Below, piece after piece: positions 7,271 to 12,837 of a stretch of 12,837 bases of DNA. The stretch's first letter is position 1, and every line of letters begins with the position of its first letter. A program made the position numbers and the translations under genes. The notes under the pieces are model-generated. The model was given only the letters and a program-made list of their open reading frames with translations. It had not been told where the DNA came from and did not search any database. Source of the stretch: a bacterium (lineage in GTDB: Bacteria; Verrucomicrobiota; Verrucomicrobiae; Limisphaerales; J093); assembly GCA_021839785.1 (NCBI GenBank), contig JAKCAB010000498.1, positions 1-12,837 of the forward strand, given 5' to 3'.

Positions 7271-7423
7271 TTACGCGGCGGGTGCCGGCGCAGGCGCGGG
7301 GGCGGTGTCAGCCACGGGAGCCGGCGCTGACGCGGCTTTTGGCTGCCTGGCTGTCGCTTTCTTCCGCTTCAGGTACCGCTTGCGACGATTCTGTTTGAGA
7401 GCCTTGTTGTACTGCTTGCCCAT
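7271..7423 (-). CDS. Conserved-looking 50-residue basic protein with Pro/Ala tail
   Basis: From the ATG at 7423 the protein reads MGKQYNKALKQNRRKRYLKR then KKATARQPKAAS and ends in an alternating Ala-Pro tail (APAPVADTAPAPAPAPAA). The first half is about half Lys/Arg, as in nucleic-acid-binding or ribosome-associated small proteins. I recall similar MGKQYNK small basic proteins in Verrucomicrobia, but have not searched. The strong terminator 30 bp downstream argues that it is a genuine monocistronic gene, even though a longer spurious frame (to 8041) covers it. A possible ribosome site GGAAGG lies about 18 nt upstream of the start, rather far. Function is unknown. RNA or ribosome binding is an inference from charge only. 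Confidence 0.78.
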   Translation of the reverse strand: MGKQYNKALKQNRRKRYLKRKKATARQPKAASAPAPVADTAPAPAPAPAA

Positions 7424-7468
7424 ATGTGTCTTTACTTTGCCTTCCGGTTTCGATTCTTTTCGGGGAGT

Positions 7469-8020
7469 ATGAATTTCGGTTCGTTGCGGTTCAACTCCTA
7501 TTTGCTCGCGATCGTCCTGGCCGTGGCGGCTGTGGGCTGCAAAACCTCGGAAGAAAAGGAACATGAGAAGGAGGCCAGCACACTGCGTTTTTATCTGGAG
7601 ACCGACTACGATACGGGCGACAAGACGACGGTGGTTCCGATCTTCCGCGCCTCGCCGATCCTGATCCGGATCAGCAAGGAACCCGTGCTGGACGAAGGTC
7701 ACATCATTGACGCCGCGGTGGTGGACGTGGTCGGCGGGTTCGCGATCCAGGTGAAATTCGATTTCCGCGGCACGCTCACCCTCGAGAGCCTCAGCTCGAC
7801 CTATCGCGGACAGCGCCTGGCCATCTACAGCCTGTTCACCGAAGGCCGCTGGCTGGCCGCGCCGAAGATGACCGTGCCCATCAAGGACGGCGTCATCACC
7901 TTCACGCCGGACGCCACCCGCGAGGAAGCCGTGCGGATCGTGCGCGGCCTCAACAACCTGGCCATCAAGCTCGGCAACAAGCCGAAACCGGGCAAAGAGA
8001 AGAAAAAAGAGACTTTCTGA
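7469..8020 (+). CDS. Lipoprotein with a SecD periplasmic-head-like domain
   Basis: The protein has 183 residues from the ATG at 7469, chosen over the in-frame ATG at 7424 because it gives a proper lipoprotein signal (YLLAIVLAVAAVGC, Cys24). After a charged linker, residues 38-168 read as an alpha/beta domain. The segment LESLSSTYRGQRLAIYSLFT, then WLAAPKMTVPI, ITFTPDATREEAVRIVRGLN, parallels the SecD/SecDF P1-head pattern (..GKRLAIVLDG..SAPVI..G..FT.EEA..LA..L). There are no SecD membrane helices here, so it cannot be a translocase subunit by itself. The C-terminus is a Lys-rich tail (KPKPGKEKKK). It is divergent from the small basic protein gene with 45 bp between the start codons. The resemblance is by eye and the function is open. 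Confidence 0.82.
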   Translation: MNFGSLRFNSYLLAIVLAVAAVGCKTSEEKEHEKEASTLRFYLETDYDTGDKTTVVPIFRASPILIRISKEPVLDEGHIIDAAVVDVVGGFAIQVKFDFRGTLTLESLSSTYRGQRLAIYSLFTEGRWLAAPKMTVPIKDGVITFTPDATREEAVRIVRGLNNLAIKLGNKPKPGKEKKKETF

Positions 8021-8048
8021 CGCGCGGGTTCCGCGGAACATCGGTCGA

Positions 8049-8204
8049 TCAGACCCAGGAACCGACCCGGCCCCGGCTGCGCCAGGCGGCGATTCCGCCG
8101 GCCAACAGAAACACCGCGCCTACCAGCGCGCCAACCACCAGCGTCCGGTCAGGAGGTGTGCGCAGGCTGGCCGGGAGGAACTGAAGCACCTTCGGCGCGT
8201 TCAT
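8049..8204 (-). CDS. 51-residue single-span membrane protein at the end of the respiratory operon
   Basis: From the ATG at 8204 the product is MNAPKVLQFLPASLRTPPDR, a hydrophobic helix (TLVVGALVGAVFLLAGGIAA), then a positively charged end (WRSRGRVGSWV). The arrangement suggests one TM helix with the basic C-terminus inside. It starts 71 bp past the cytochrome b/c stop on the same strand. A GGTGGT stretch immediately precedes the start. It might be a small accessory subunit of the quinol-oxidising complex, but that is inferred from position only. The frame is also open upstream without meaning, so the gene call itself is moderate. Confidence 0.5.
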   Translation of the reverse strand: MNAPKVLQFLPASLRTPPDRTLVVGALVGAVFLLAGGIAAWRSRGRVGSWV

Positions 8205-8275
8205 CACCACCGCCGTCGCCGCGCCCGCCAGCTCGCGAAACCTCAGCCTCCCCTGCCCTGCCCACCTCGCCCGCC

Positions 8276-10093
8276 TCACCGCGCCTCGGCCACCGCCGCC
8301 GGCTCGTACCAGTCGCCGCGCAACCAATCGACCACCAGGCCCAGCGCCTGCGCGTCCAGGGTGCCATCGACGCCGAACCGCGGCATCCGGTCGTTGCGCC
8401 GGCCGTAAAACCGCTCGTGGGCCGGATCGCCCACGAACGCGATCAACCACGCCCGCGAACCGTAACCGGTCAGGTCCGGTGCCGTCGCGTCCTCGTCCGG
8501 TTTCTGGAATTGGTGGCACTCGGTGCACCGCATCGCTTGGGAGCGGATGAGTTCCCGGCCTTCGGCGATGGCGGCGGCCTCGCGTGCGTCGGCCTCGCGT
8601 TGTGCCTTGAGGCCGGCCTCGGCCGACAGCGCCAAAATGACTTTCGCCAGTTGCGCCTGCTTCGTGGCATCGAAGCCCGCCACGTCGCGCTGGACGAACT
8701 TGACCATCTTGCCGGCCTTGAACTTCGTGCCGCCAAAATAATGCGGCGCCGCCACGTTGGTCGGGTTCAGCAAGTTTGCCAGCCAAGCGCGGCTGGCGAA
8801 GCCTTTCAGGTCCGACGCACTCGGCGGATCCGCGACTCGCCCGCCCAGGCCGTCATGGCCGTCAAAGCGATGGCAACTGGCGCAGTGCCGGGCGAAGAGC
8901 CGCGGGCCTTGTGTGCGCGGGTCGGCCCTCACCAAGGCGAGCGCGCCGGCTTCGGGCATCCCGCTGGGCGCGGCCGCCAGTTCCCGCGCCCGTCGGCCGT
9001 CGGCGCGGGCCCGCGCGAGCGCCGCTTGGTACGTGGCGTTGGCGCGATCTTCCTTCCACGCCAGGCCGCCCAGCATGAGCGCGCCGGCCGCCAGTGCCAG
9101 CATGAACCCGGCGTTGAAGCGAGTTCCGAGCCGCCAACGCCCGATCCAAGGCATCGCCGCGATGACCAGCAGGACCAGGGTGGGGATCACCACCGCGCCC
9201 CAGACTTCCGAACCGGCCGGGAAATATTTCAGGAATTGGAATAGAAAAAGCATGAACCACTCGGGTCGCGCGGCGGCGTATTGCTCGGTGGAATCCGCCG
9301 GCGCCAGCAACTCGGGAAAGGCGTCGCCGTGCGCGCCGAAATGCGCTTTCAGCACGAAGCCCAGCAGCGTCACCAGCACCGCCAGGCAGGCCACGGCGTC
9401 GCGCAAGGCCTGGTCGGGCCACCAGGAAACGCCAGTCGGGGCCGGCGGTTCCATGGCTTTCCCCAAGTTGCGCCGCGAAACGTGGACTCGCAGGCCCAGC
9501 ACGGCCGCGATCGCCAGCGGGAGGAGCGTGGCGTGCAAGGCGAGGAAGCGCGTCAGGGTTTGATGCCCCACCTCCGGCCCGCCGATCAGGAGCCGCTGGA
9601 GCGTGGGGCCGAGCCCCGGCACGACGGCGAGGATGTTCAGCGGCACGCGCGCGGCCCAGTAGCCCTTTTGGTCGAACGGCAGCAGCCAGCCGGTAACCGA
9701 CTGCGCGACCGCCAGGGGCAGCAACACCAGCACCAGCCACAGGTTCAACTCCCGCGGCGCGAGGTAGGCCGCGCGGACGACCATTTGCATCAAATGCAGG
9801 GCCAGCAAAACCACGAACGCCTGCGCCGCCACCACGTGCATTCCCCGCAGGAGCCACCCGCCGGGCGTTTGGAATTGAAGGTGGAAAACGCTTTCCCAGG
9901 CCGTCTGGGTGCTGGCGCTGTAACCGGCGAGCAGGCAAAAACCGGTGATCGCCTGAACGCAAAAGGTGAACGCCAGCACGCTCACCCAGCACCGCCGCCA
10001 CTGCGCCCCGCCCGGCAGCGAGTCGAAAAGCAACCCGCGCGCGAACGTCACCGTCCCGGTGCGCGCATCCAGCCACGACCCAAACGCCTTCAT
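8276..10093 (-). CDS. Cytochrome b/b6 fused to two cytochrome c domains
   Basis: This 605-residue membrane subunit of a bc-type quinol oxidoreductase passes electrons from quinol to c haems on the periplasmic side. Residues 1-345 are cytochrome b, with about eight helices. Helix B carries haem histidines H86 and H100, helix D carries H187, and the Qo motif is PEWF (277-280) instead of PEWY. Spacing after H187 is b6-like (Pro five residues on), but the expected second helix-D ligand at 202 is Arg, with His at 204. The tail has two mono-haem c domains, CASCH (404-408) and CTECH (523-527). NDRMPRFG gives a probable axial Met570 for the second, and Met463 is a candidate for the first. So cytochrome c1 and a c-type carrier are built in. 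The ATG at 10093 overlaps the Rieske stop as ATGA. A separate c1 gene is not seen. Confidence 0.95.
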   Translation of the reverse strand: MKAFGSWLDARTGTVTFARGLLFDSLPGGAQWRRCWVSVLAFTFCVQAITGFCLLAGYSASTQTAWESVFHLQFQTPGGWLLRGMHVVAAQAFVVLLALHLMQMVVRAAYLAPRELNLWLVLVLLPLAVAQSVTGWLLPFDQKGYWAARVPLNILAVVPGLGPTLQRLLIGGPEVGHQTLTRFLALHATLLPLAIAAVLGLRVHVSRRNLGKAMEPPAPTGVSWWPDQALRDAVACLAVLVTLLGFVLKAHFGAHGDAFPELLAPADSTEQYAAARPEWFMLFLFQFLKYFPAGSEVWGAVVIPTLVLLVIAAMPWIGRWRLGTRFNAGFMLALAAGALMLGGLAWKEDRANATYQAALARARADGRRARELAAAPSGMPEAGALALVRADPRTQGPRLFARHCASCHRFDGHDGLGGRVADPPSASDLKGFASRAWLANLLNPTNVAAPHYFGGTKFKAGKMVKFVQRDVAGFDATKQAQLAKVILALSAEAGLKAQREADAREAAAIAEGRELIRSQAMRCTECHQFQKPDEDATAPDLTGYGSRAWLIAFVGDPAHERFYGRRNDRMPRFGVDGTLDAQALGLVVDWLRGDWYEPAAVAEAR

Positions 10094-10623
10094 GCTGGCA
10101 CTTTCTCGCTCGTGCCAGTCAGGAAATTCTGGAAGCGCACCCAGACTTGGCCGTCGTCGCGCAGTTCCACGTCCAACGCATCCAACCCGCGCGGGCTGGG
10201 ACTGCCGGGATCCATCCGCGCCCCGTCCAGCCCGAAGGTGCTGTTGTGGCACGGGCACAGGAATCCGCGCTTCTCCGGCGCATAATCCACCAGACAGCCG
10301 GCGTGCGGGCACACCACGTTGAACGCGCGCACCTCCCGCTCCGCCGTGCGCCGCAGGTAAACCGCGCCCACTGGAACCGCCGGCGTTTTGGTCCAGGCAT
10401 CGATGCGGTCGGCCACCACCACGAACCGACGAGGCACGCCGTCAGCCGGCAGGTTTGCCAGCGGCGCGATTTTCGCCCAACCCGCGCCGGCCGCCGACCG
10501 CCGGAGCGGATCGACAATCACGGCCAGGCCAGCCCCGGCCGGCACGGCCACAGCCAGCCCGCCCAAACTGGCGGCCAGCAGTCCTTTCAAAAAGCGGCGA
10601 CGTTCGTTCATTCCGGTAGTCAT
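10090..10623 (-). CDS. Rieske iron-sulfur protein of the cytochrome bc complex
   Basis: The protein has 177 residues. The N-terminus (NERRRFLKGLLAASLGGLAV) is a twin-arginine signal with a hydrophobic anchor, as expected for a Tat-exported, membrane-tethered Rieske subunit. The 2Fe-2S boxes are CPHAGC (105-110) and CPCHNS (123-128). The ligands should be C105, H107, C123 and H126, with a C110-C125 disulfide. It takes an electron from quinol at the Qo site and passes it to cytochrome c. Two starts are possible, the ATG at 10623 (MTTGMNERRR) or at 10611 (MNERRR), and neither has a good ribosome site. The stop codon overlaps the cytochrome b/c start by four bases, so the two are co-translated in the standard order. 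Confidence 0.95.
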   Translation of the reverse strand: MTTGMNERRRFLKGLLAASLGGLAVAVPAGAGLAVIVDPLRRSAAGAGWAKIAPLANLPADGVPRRFVVVADRIDAWTKTPAVPVGAVYLRRTAEREVRAFNVVCPHAGCLVDYAPEKRGFLCPCHNSTFGLDGARMDPGSPSPRGLDALDVELRDDGQVWVRFQNFLTGTSEKVPA

Positions 10624-10746
10624 GCTGTTCGTTTCGATGGTGCGCGCCCAAACTAGCCAGCCGCCTTCGCTTGGCAAACCGGAACGCCTGCGCGCTGGCG
10701 GCTGGGGCTTGACTTGTCCCGGCACGCCAACAAGGTTCTCAACCAG

Positions 10747-11193
10747 ATGGAAACACCTCGCGAACACTTTTGGCGGCACGCGCTGACCGTTTTCGTCGCG
10801 TGTGTGTTCCTGTATTTTGCCGGCTTCTGGGGCGCCGAGCAGTGGCGCGCCCACCGGGGACCGTGGGTGGTGACGTTCGGCGTCGAAACCAACGGGACGC
10901 CGGTGATCGCGGTCGTGCAGCCGTGGCTCGGCATCCGCGACGTGCGGTTCACCTTTCCCGGCACGAACGCACCGGGCGTGACCACCAACGTCACGGTCCG
11001 CTTCGACGACCCGGCGCGCGCCGAGGCGGCGCCATTCGGGAAGGTGGAGTTCCTGGACACAACCTATCTGCCCGGCACGGTCACGCTGGTGGTGTTCGGT
11101 CACGAGATCGAGTTTCTCCCGCGCACCATGACCGTGGACAAGCGGGAGGAACCGTGGCGCGCCGGCGCCCGCTTCGACCTGCCTGCCCGGTGA
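10747..11193 (+). CDS. Membrane-anchored protein of unknown function
   Basis: The protein has 148 residues from the ATG at 10747. AAGG about 11 nt upstream is a weak ribosome site, and an in-frame TTG at 10714 is less likely. One TM helix near the N-terminus (ALTVFVACVFLYFAGFWGAE) is followed by a soluble beta-rich part with GPWVVTFGVETNGTPVIAVV, FTFPGTN and FGHEIEFLPRTMTVD. It is not a family I recognise. It is divergent from the Rieske gene (about 123 bp between starts) and convergent with the dehydrogenase gene. The start region and codon use match its neighbours, so it looks like a normal resident gene rather than an import. Confidence 0.75.
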   Translation: METPREHFWRHALTVFVACVFLYFAGFWGAEQWRAHRGPWVVTFGVETNGTPVIAVVQPWLGIRDVRFTFPGTNAPGVTTNVTVRFDDPARAEAAPFGKVEFLDTTYLPGTVTLVVFGHEIEFLPRTMTVDKREEPWRAGARFDLPAR

Positions 11194-11280
11194 TAACCGG
11201 CAGTCCGGAAGAACGGGCAGTGTTGAAAGCCGGACCGCCTTGGCGTGCGAACCGCACCGGCTGATTCCGGTCCGTGGACG

Positions 11281-12357
11281 CTAGCTCGCCACGACGACCT
11301 TGATGACGCGGTCGCGGTAGGCGGCGTTCATGCGAAAGGCTTCTGCCGCGCGTTTCAGCGGGAAGCGGTGACTCACCAGGCCGCGCACGTCCACCCGGCC
11401 TTGCTCGACGAGACGGATGGCGCGGGGATAGACGTGCTTCATGCGGCGGCTCATCACCAAGGTCAGGCCCTTGCGGCGCGCGATGGAGGCCTTCAGCGCC
11501 AGTCGATCGTCGCCCGGAATGCCTACCAGCACGACGCGCCCGCCGAGGCGCGCCATCTCGGCGGCCTGTGCCACGGACTGGTCCGCCCACGCCGCTTCGA
11601 TGGCCACGTCCACGCCGCGACCAGCCGTTTCTTTTGCGATGCGCTGGACGGCGTCTTCTTGCTCGCAACGGATGGGGGTGGCGCCGTATTTCGCGGCGAG
11701 CTTGAGGCGCCAGGGGAATTTGTCGGTGGCAAAGACGGGATCGGCGCCGGCGAGCTTCGCGACTTGCAGAATGAGCAGACCGATCGGCCCCGCGCCGACG
11801 ATGGCCGCGCTGTGGCCGACGCGGAACTTGGCGAGATCGACGGCGTGGAGGGCGACGCCGAGCGGTTCGAGCAGCGCGGCCTCGGTGTCGTCAAGCGACT
11901 GGACCGGGAAGCAACTGCGCGCTGGCATGTGCATCCACTCGCAAAGGCTGCCGCCGTAAGGGTAATTGCCACAGAACGCCAGGTTGCAGCAAAGATTCGG
12001 ATGACCTTGCTCGCAGAGTTCGCAATGATGGCACGGTTGCGCCGGGTCAACGGCTACGCGCGTGCCGGGTTTCAGCGGTTGATGATTTCCGTCGAGCGCT
12101 TCCGGTCCGATGGCTTCAACGACGGCGGAGAATTCGTGACCGAGGATGAGCGGCTTCTCCACCGACGTGTCGCCGATGCGGGCGTCGGCGTACGAATGCA
12201 GGTCGCTACCGCAAAGGCCGGTGACTTTCACCCGCAGCAGAACCTGACCGGGTCCCGGCGGGCCGGGACGCGGCACGCGCTCCACGCGCAAGTCGCGTGG
12301 GCCATGCAGGCGGGCGGCGAACATGAACGCGGGGGAAGATTTGCGGGGAGATTTCAC
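11281..12357 (-). CDS. Zinc-dependent medium-chain alcohol/polyol dehydrogenase
   Basis: The protein has 358 residues, counted from the GTG at 12357. The catalytic-zinc region has GLCGSD (Cys49) and GHE (His74, Glu75), with Glu164 in the [13 protein letters not shown] segment. The structural zinc cysteines lie in [15 protein letters not shown] (109, 112, 115, 123). The Rossmann motif GAGPIG is at 188-193 and precedes the NAD(P)-binding half. This is the layout of sorbitol dehydrogenase and threonine dehydrogenase-like MDR enzymes, which oxidise secondary alcohols. The exact substrate cannot be told. Lying downstream of araA on the same strand suggests a sugar or polyol. GTG is preferred over the TTG just upstream because a GGAGG lies six bases before it. 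Confidence 0.93.
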   Translation of the reverse strand: MKSPRKSSPAFMFAARLHGPRDLRVERVPRPGPPGPGQVLLRVKVTGLCGSDLHSYADARIGDTSVEKPLILGHEFSAVVEAIGPEALDGNHQPLKPGTRVAVDPAQPCHHCELCEQGHPNLCCNLAFCGNYPYGGSLCEWMHMPARSCFPVQSLDDTEAALLEPLGVALHAVDLAKFRVGHSAAIVGAGPIGLLILQVAKLAGADPVFATDKFPWRLKLAAKYGATPIRCEQEDAVQRIAKETAGRGVDVAIEAAWADQSVAQAAEMARLGGRVVLVGIPGDDRLALKASIARRKGLTLVMSRRMKHVYPRAIRLVEQGRVDVRGLVSHRFPLKRAAEAFRMNAAYRDRVIKVVVAS

Positions 12358-12363
12358 CAAGCG

Positions 12364-12368
12364 CCTCC
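12364..12368 (-). promoter_or_regulatory. Shine-Dalgarno deciding the dehydrogenase start
   Basis: GGAGG on the minus strand (CCTCC in the plus strand) lies six bases upstream of the GTG at 12357 but only three from the TTG at 12360, which favours GTG. It is one of the few strong ribosome sites in the window. Confidence 0.6.
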
Positions 12369-12370
12369 GC

Positions 12371-12566
12371 GAAATCCGAAGTCCGAAATCCGAGGACCGA
12401 ATGAAACCCGAAATCCGAAATCCAAATTCAAAACTCCGTAGCAGCCGAGGTCACGAGGCTCAAACTCGAAGAAAGTCAGAGCCTCCTCGCGTCGGCTGCT
12501 AAGTCGCCTTCGTGCTTCGGCCTTCAGATTTCCTTCGAATTTCGGCATTCGGGTTTCGGATTTTCG
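12371..12566. repeat. Dyad-symmetric intergenic repeat with CCGAAATCCGAA arrays and a central hairpin
   Basis: The left half (12371-12427) is a degenerate array of CCGAAATCCGAA-like units. The right half (12509-12566) is the same motif in the opposite orientation (TTCGGATTT, TTCGGCATTCGGGTTTCGG). Between them sits an interrupted hairpin: TAGCAGCCGA (12439-12448) pairs perfectly with TCGGCTGCTA (12492-12501), and GAGGCTC (12455-12461) with GAGCCTC (12479-12485), around a 17-nt loop. The whole block begins directly after the araA stop and ends beside the dehydrogenase ribosome site. Similar CCGAAATC arrays are, from memory, common between genes in Verrucomicrobia and Planctomycetes. It may act as a transcription-attenuating or REP-like element. 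There is no T-tract for a classic terminator. Confidence 0.75.
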
Positions 12567-12837
12567 TCAAACCACAAAGCCGTCTTTCAGGCCGAAATAC
12601 ACCTCGTTCCCGCGCAACTGCTGCTTGAAGTCGCGGACCTTCGTGTCGGCGTCGATGACCACCAGTTCGATGCCGGCAATTTCGGCGAAGTCTTCGAGCA
12701 TCTCGGTGGTCACGGCCTGGCTGAAGCCGGTGTGGTGCGCGCCGCCGGCGTAGATCCAGCAGGCGCAGGCGTTCTCGAAATCCGGCTTTGGCACCCACAA
12801 CGCTTGGGCGACGGGCAGCTTTGGCATCGGCTGCTCG
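12567..12837 (-). CDS. araA: L-arabinose isomerase, C-terminal part (gene enters from the right edge)
   Basis: The last 89 complete codons, ending at the stop at 12567, are in view. The sequence [20 protein letters not shown], then [34 protein letters not shown] and GNEVYFGL, matches the C-terminal domain of AraA. That includes the AGG-HHT-FS segment whose His takes part in metal and substrate binding. The enzyme interconverts L-arabinose and L-ribulose, the first step of arabinose breakdown in the cytoplasm. The ATG at 12827 is internal, because the frame continues upstream with EQP before it. The C-terminal end is complete and of normal length. The next gene on this strand is the dehydrogenase, separated by the dyad repeat. 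Confidence 0.95.
   Translation of the reverse strand, partial: EQPMPKLPVAQALWVPKPDFENACACWIYAGGAHHTGFSQAVTTEMLEDFAEIAGIELVVIDADTKVRDFKQQLRGNEVYFGLKDGFVV

Noticed and set aside
8028..8039. Perfect 12-bp palindrome GTTCCGCGGAAC between convergent genes
   Set aside because: A few such 12-bp palindromes are expected by chance in 12.8 kb. There is no loop or T-tract, so it is not a terminator.
10624..11103. N-terminal extension of the Rieske reading frame
   Set aside because: The frame is open far upstream, but a Tat signal begins at the chosen start, and the upstream part overlaps a better plus-strand gene.
11194..11280. Short inverted repeats (CCGGT/ACCGG, CGGACCG/CGGTCCG) between convergent genes
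   Set aside because: Stems are only 5-7 bp, compete with each other and lack a T-tract. Not strong enough to call terminators.
12371..12427. CRISPR array
   Set aside because: The units are short, contiguous and degenerate, with no unique spacers of constant length and no cas genes.
12354..12548. 64-codon minus-strand frame covering the intergenic repeat
   Set aside because: It is a translation of the repeat arrays and hairpin ([16 protein letters not shown]) with no independent support.

Overview
The window is high-GC bacterial chromosome, and most likely comes from the Verrucomicrobiota (Pedosphaera/Limisphaerales-like). That is an inference from several hints rather than a proof: intergenic arrays built on CCGAAATCCGAA, a secreted protein with the short C-terminal module 'YTVEASDDLQSWT...RFFRV' typical of that group, a cytochrome b fused to two cytochrome c domains behind a Rieske gene, genes that mostly lack Shine-Dalgarno sequences, and a tiny Lys/Arg-rich protein starting MGKQYNK.

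Layout, left to right. 1-601: a vapBC-type toxin-antitoxin pair on the minus strand (the toxin runs off the left edge), with a perfect 9-bp inverted repeat over the antitoxin start. 732-3425: full-length ftsK, minus strand. 3501-4343: a secreted lectin-like protein of unknown role. 4344-5150: about 800 bases without an intact gene, holding what look like scraps of two transposase genes. 5151-5226: tRNA-Phe(GAA) with encoded CCA. 5454-6955: a probable two-gene unit, a DUF6249-like small membrane protein whose reading frame is broken near 6884-6892, followed by a DUF4097-like lipoprotein with an unusually regular 18-residue TSGGS repeat. 7215-8020: a 50-residue basic protein with a strong Rho-independent terminator, divergent by only 45 bp from a lipoprotein that resembles the SecD periplasmic head domain. 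8049-10623: a respiratory operon, read right to left: Rieske protein, cytochrome b/c fusion (ATGA overlap), then a 51-residue single-span membrane protein. 10747-11193: a one-span membrane protein of unknown function, divergent from that operon. 11281-12357: a zinc-dependent medium-chain dehydrogenase. 12371-12566: a large dyad-symmetric intergenic repeat. 12567-12837: the C-terminus of L-arabinose isomerase, entering from the right edge.

How the genes fit together. The Rieske/cytochrome b-c unit is a quinol-oxidising complex in which the cytochrome c1 role is carried by the fused c domains. araA followed by a polyol-type dehydrogenase suggests pentose or polyol use, although the repeat lies between them. 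FtsK, tRNA-Phe and the small basic protein are housekeeping-type genes. No defence island, CRISPR array or biosynthetic cluster is visible. The points most worth a second look are the missing canonical haem-ligand histidine in the cytochrome b, the frameshift next to a perfect hairpin, the regular TSGGS solenoid, the SecD-head lipoprotein without SecD membrane parts, and the composite dyad repeat.
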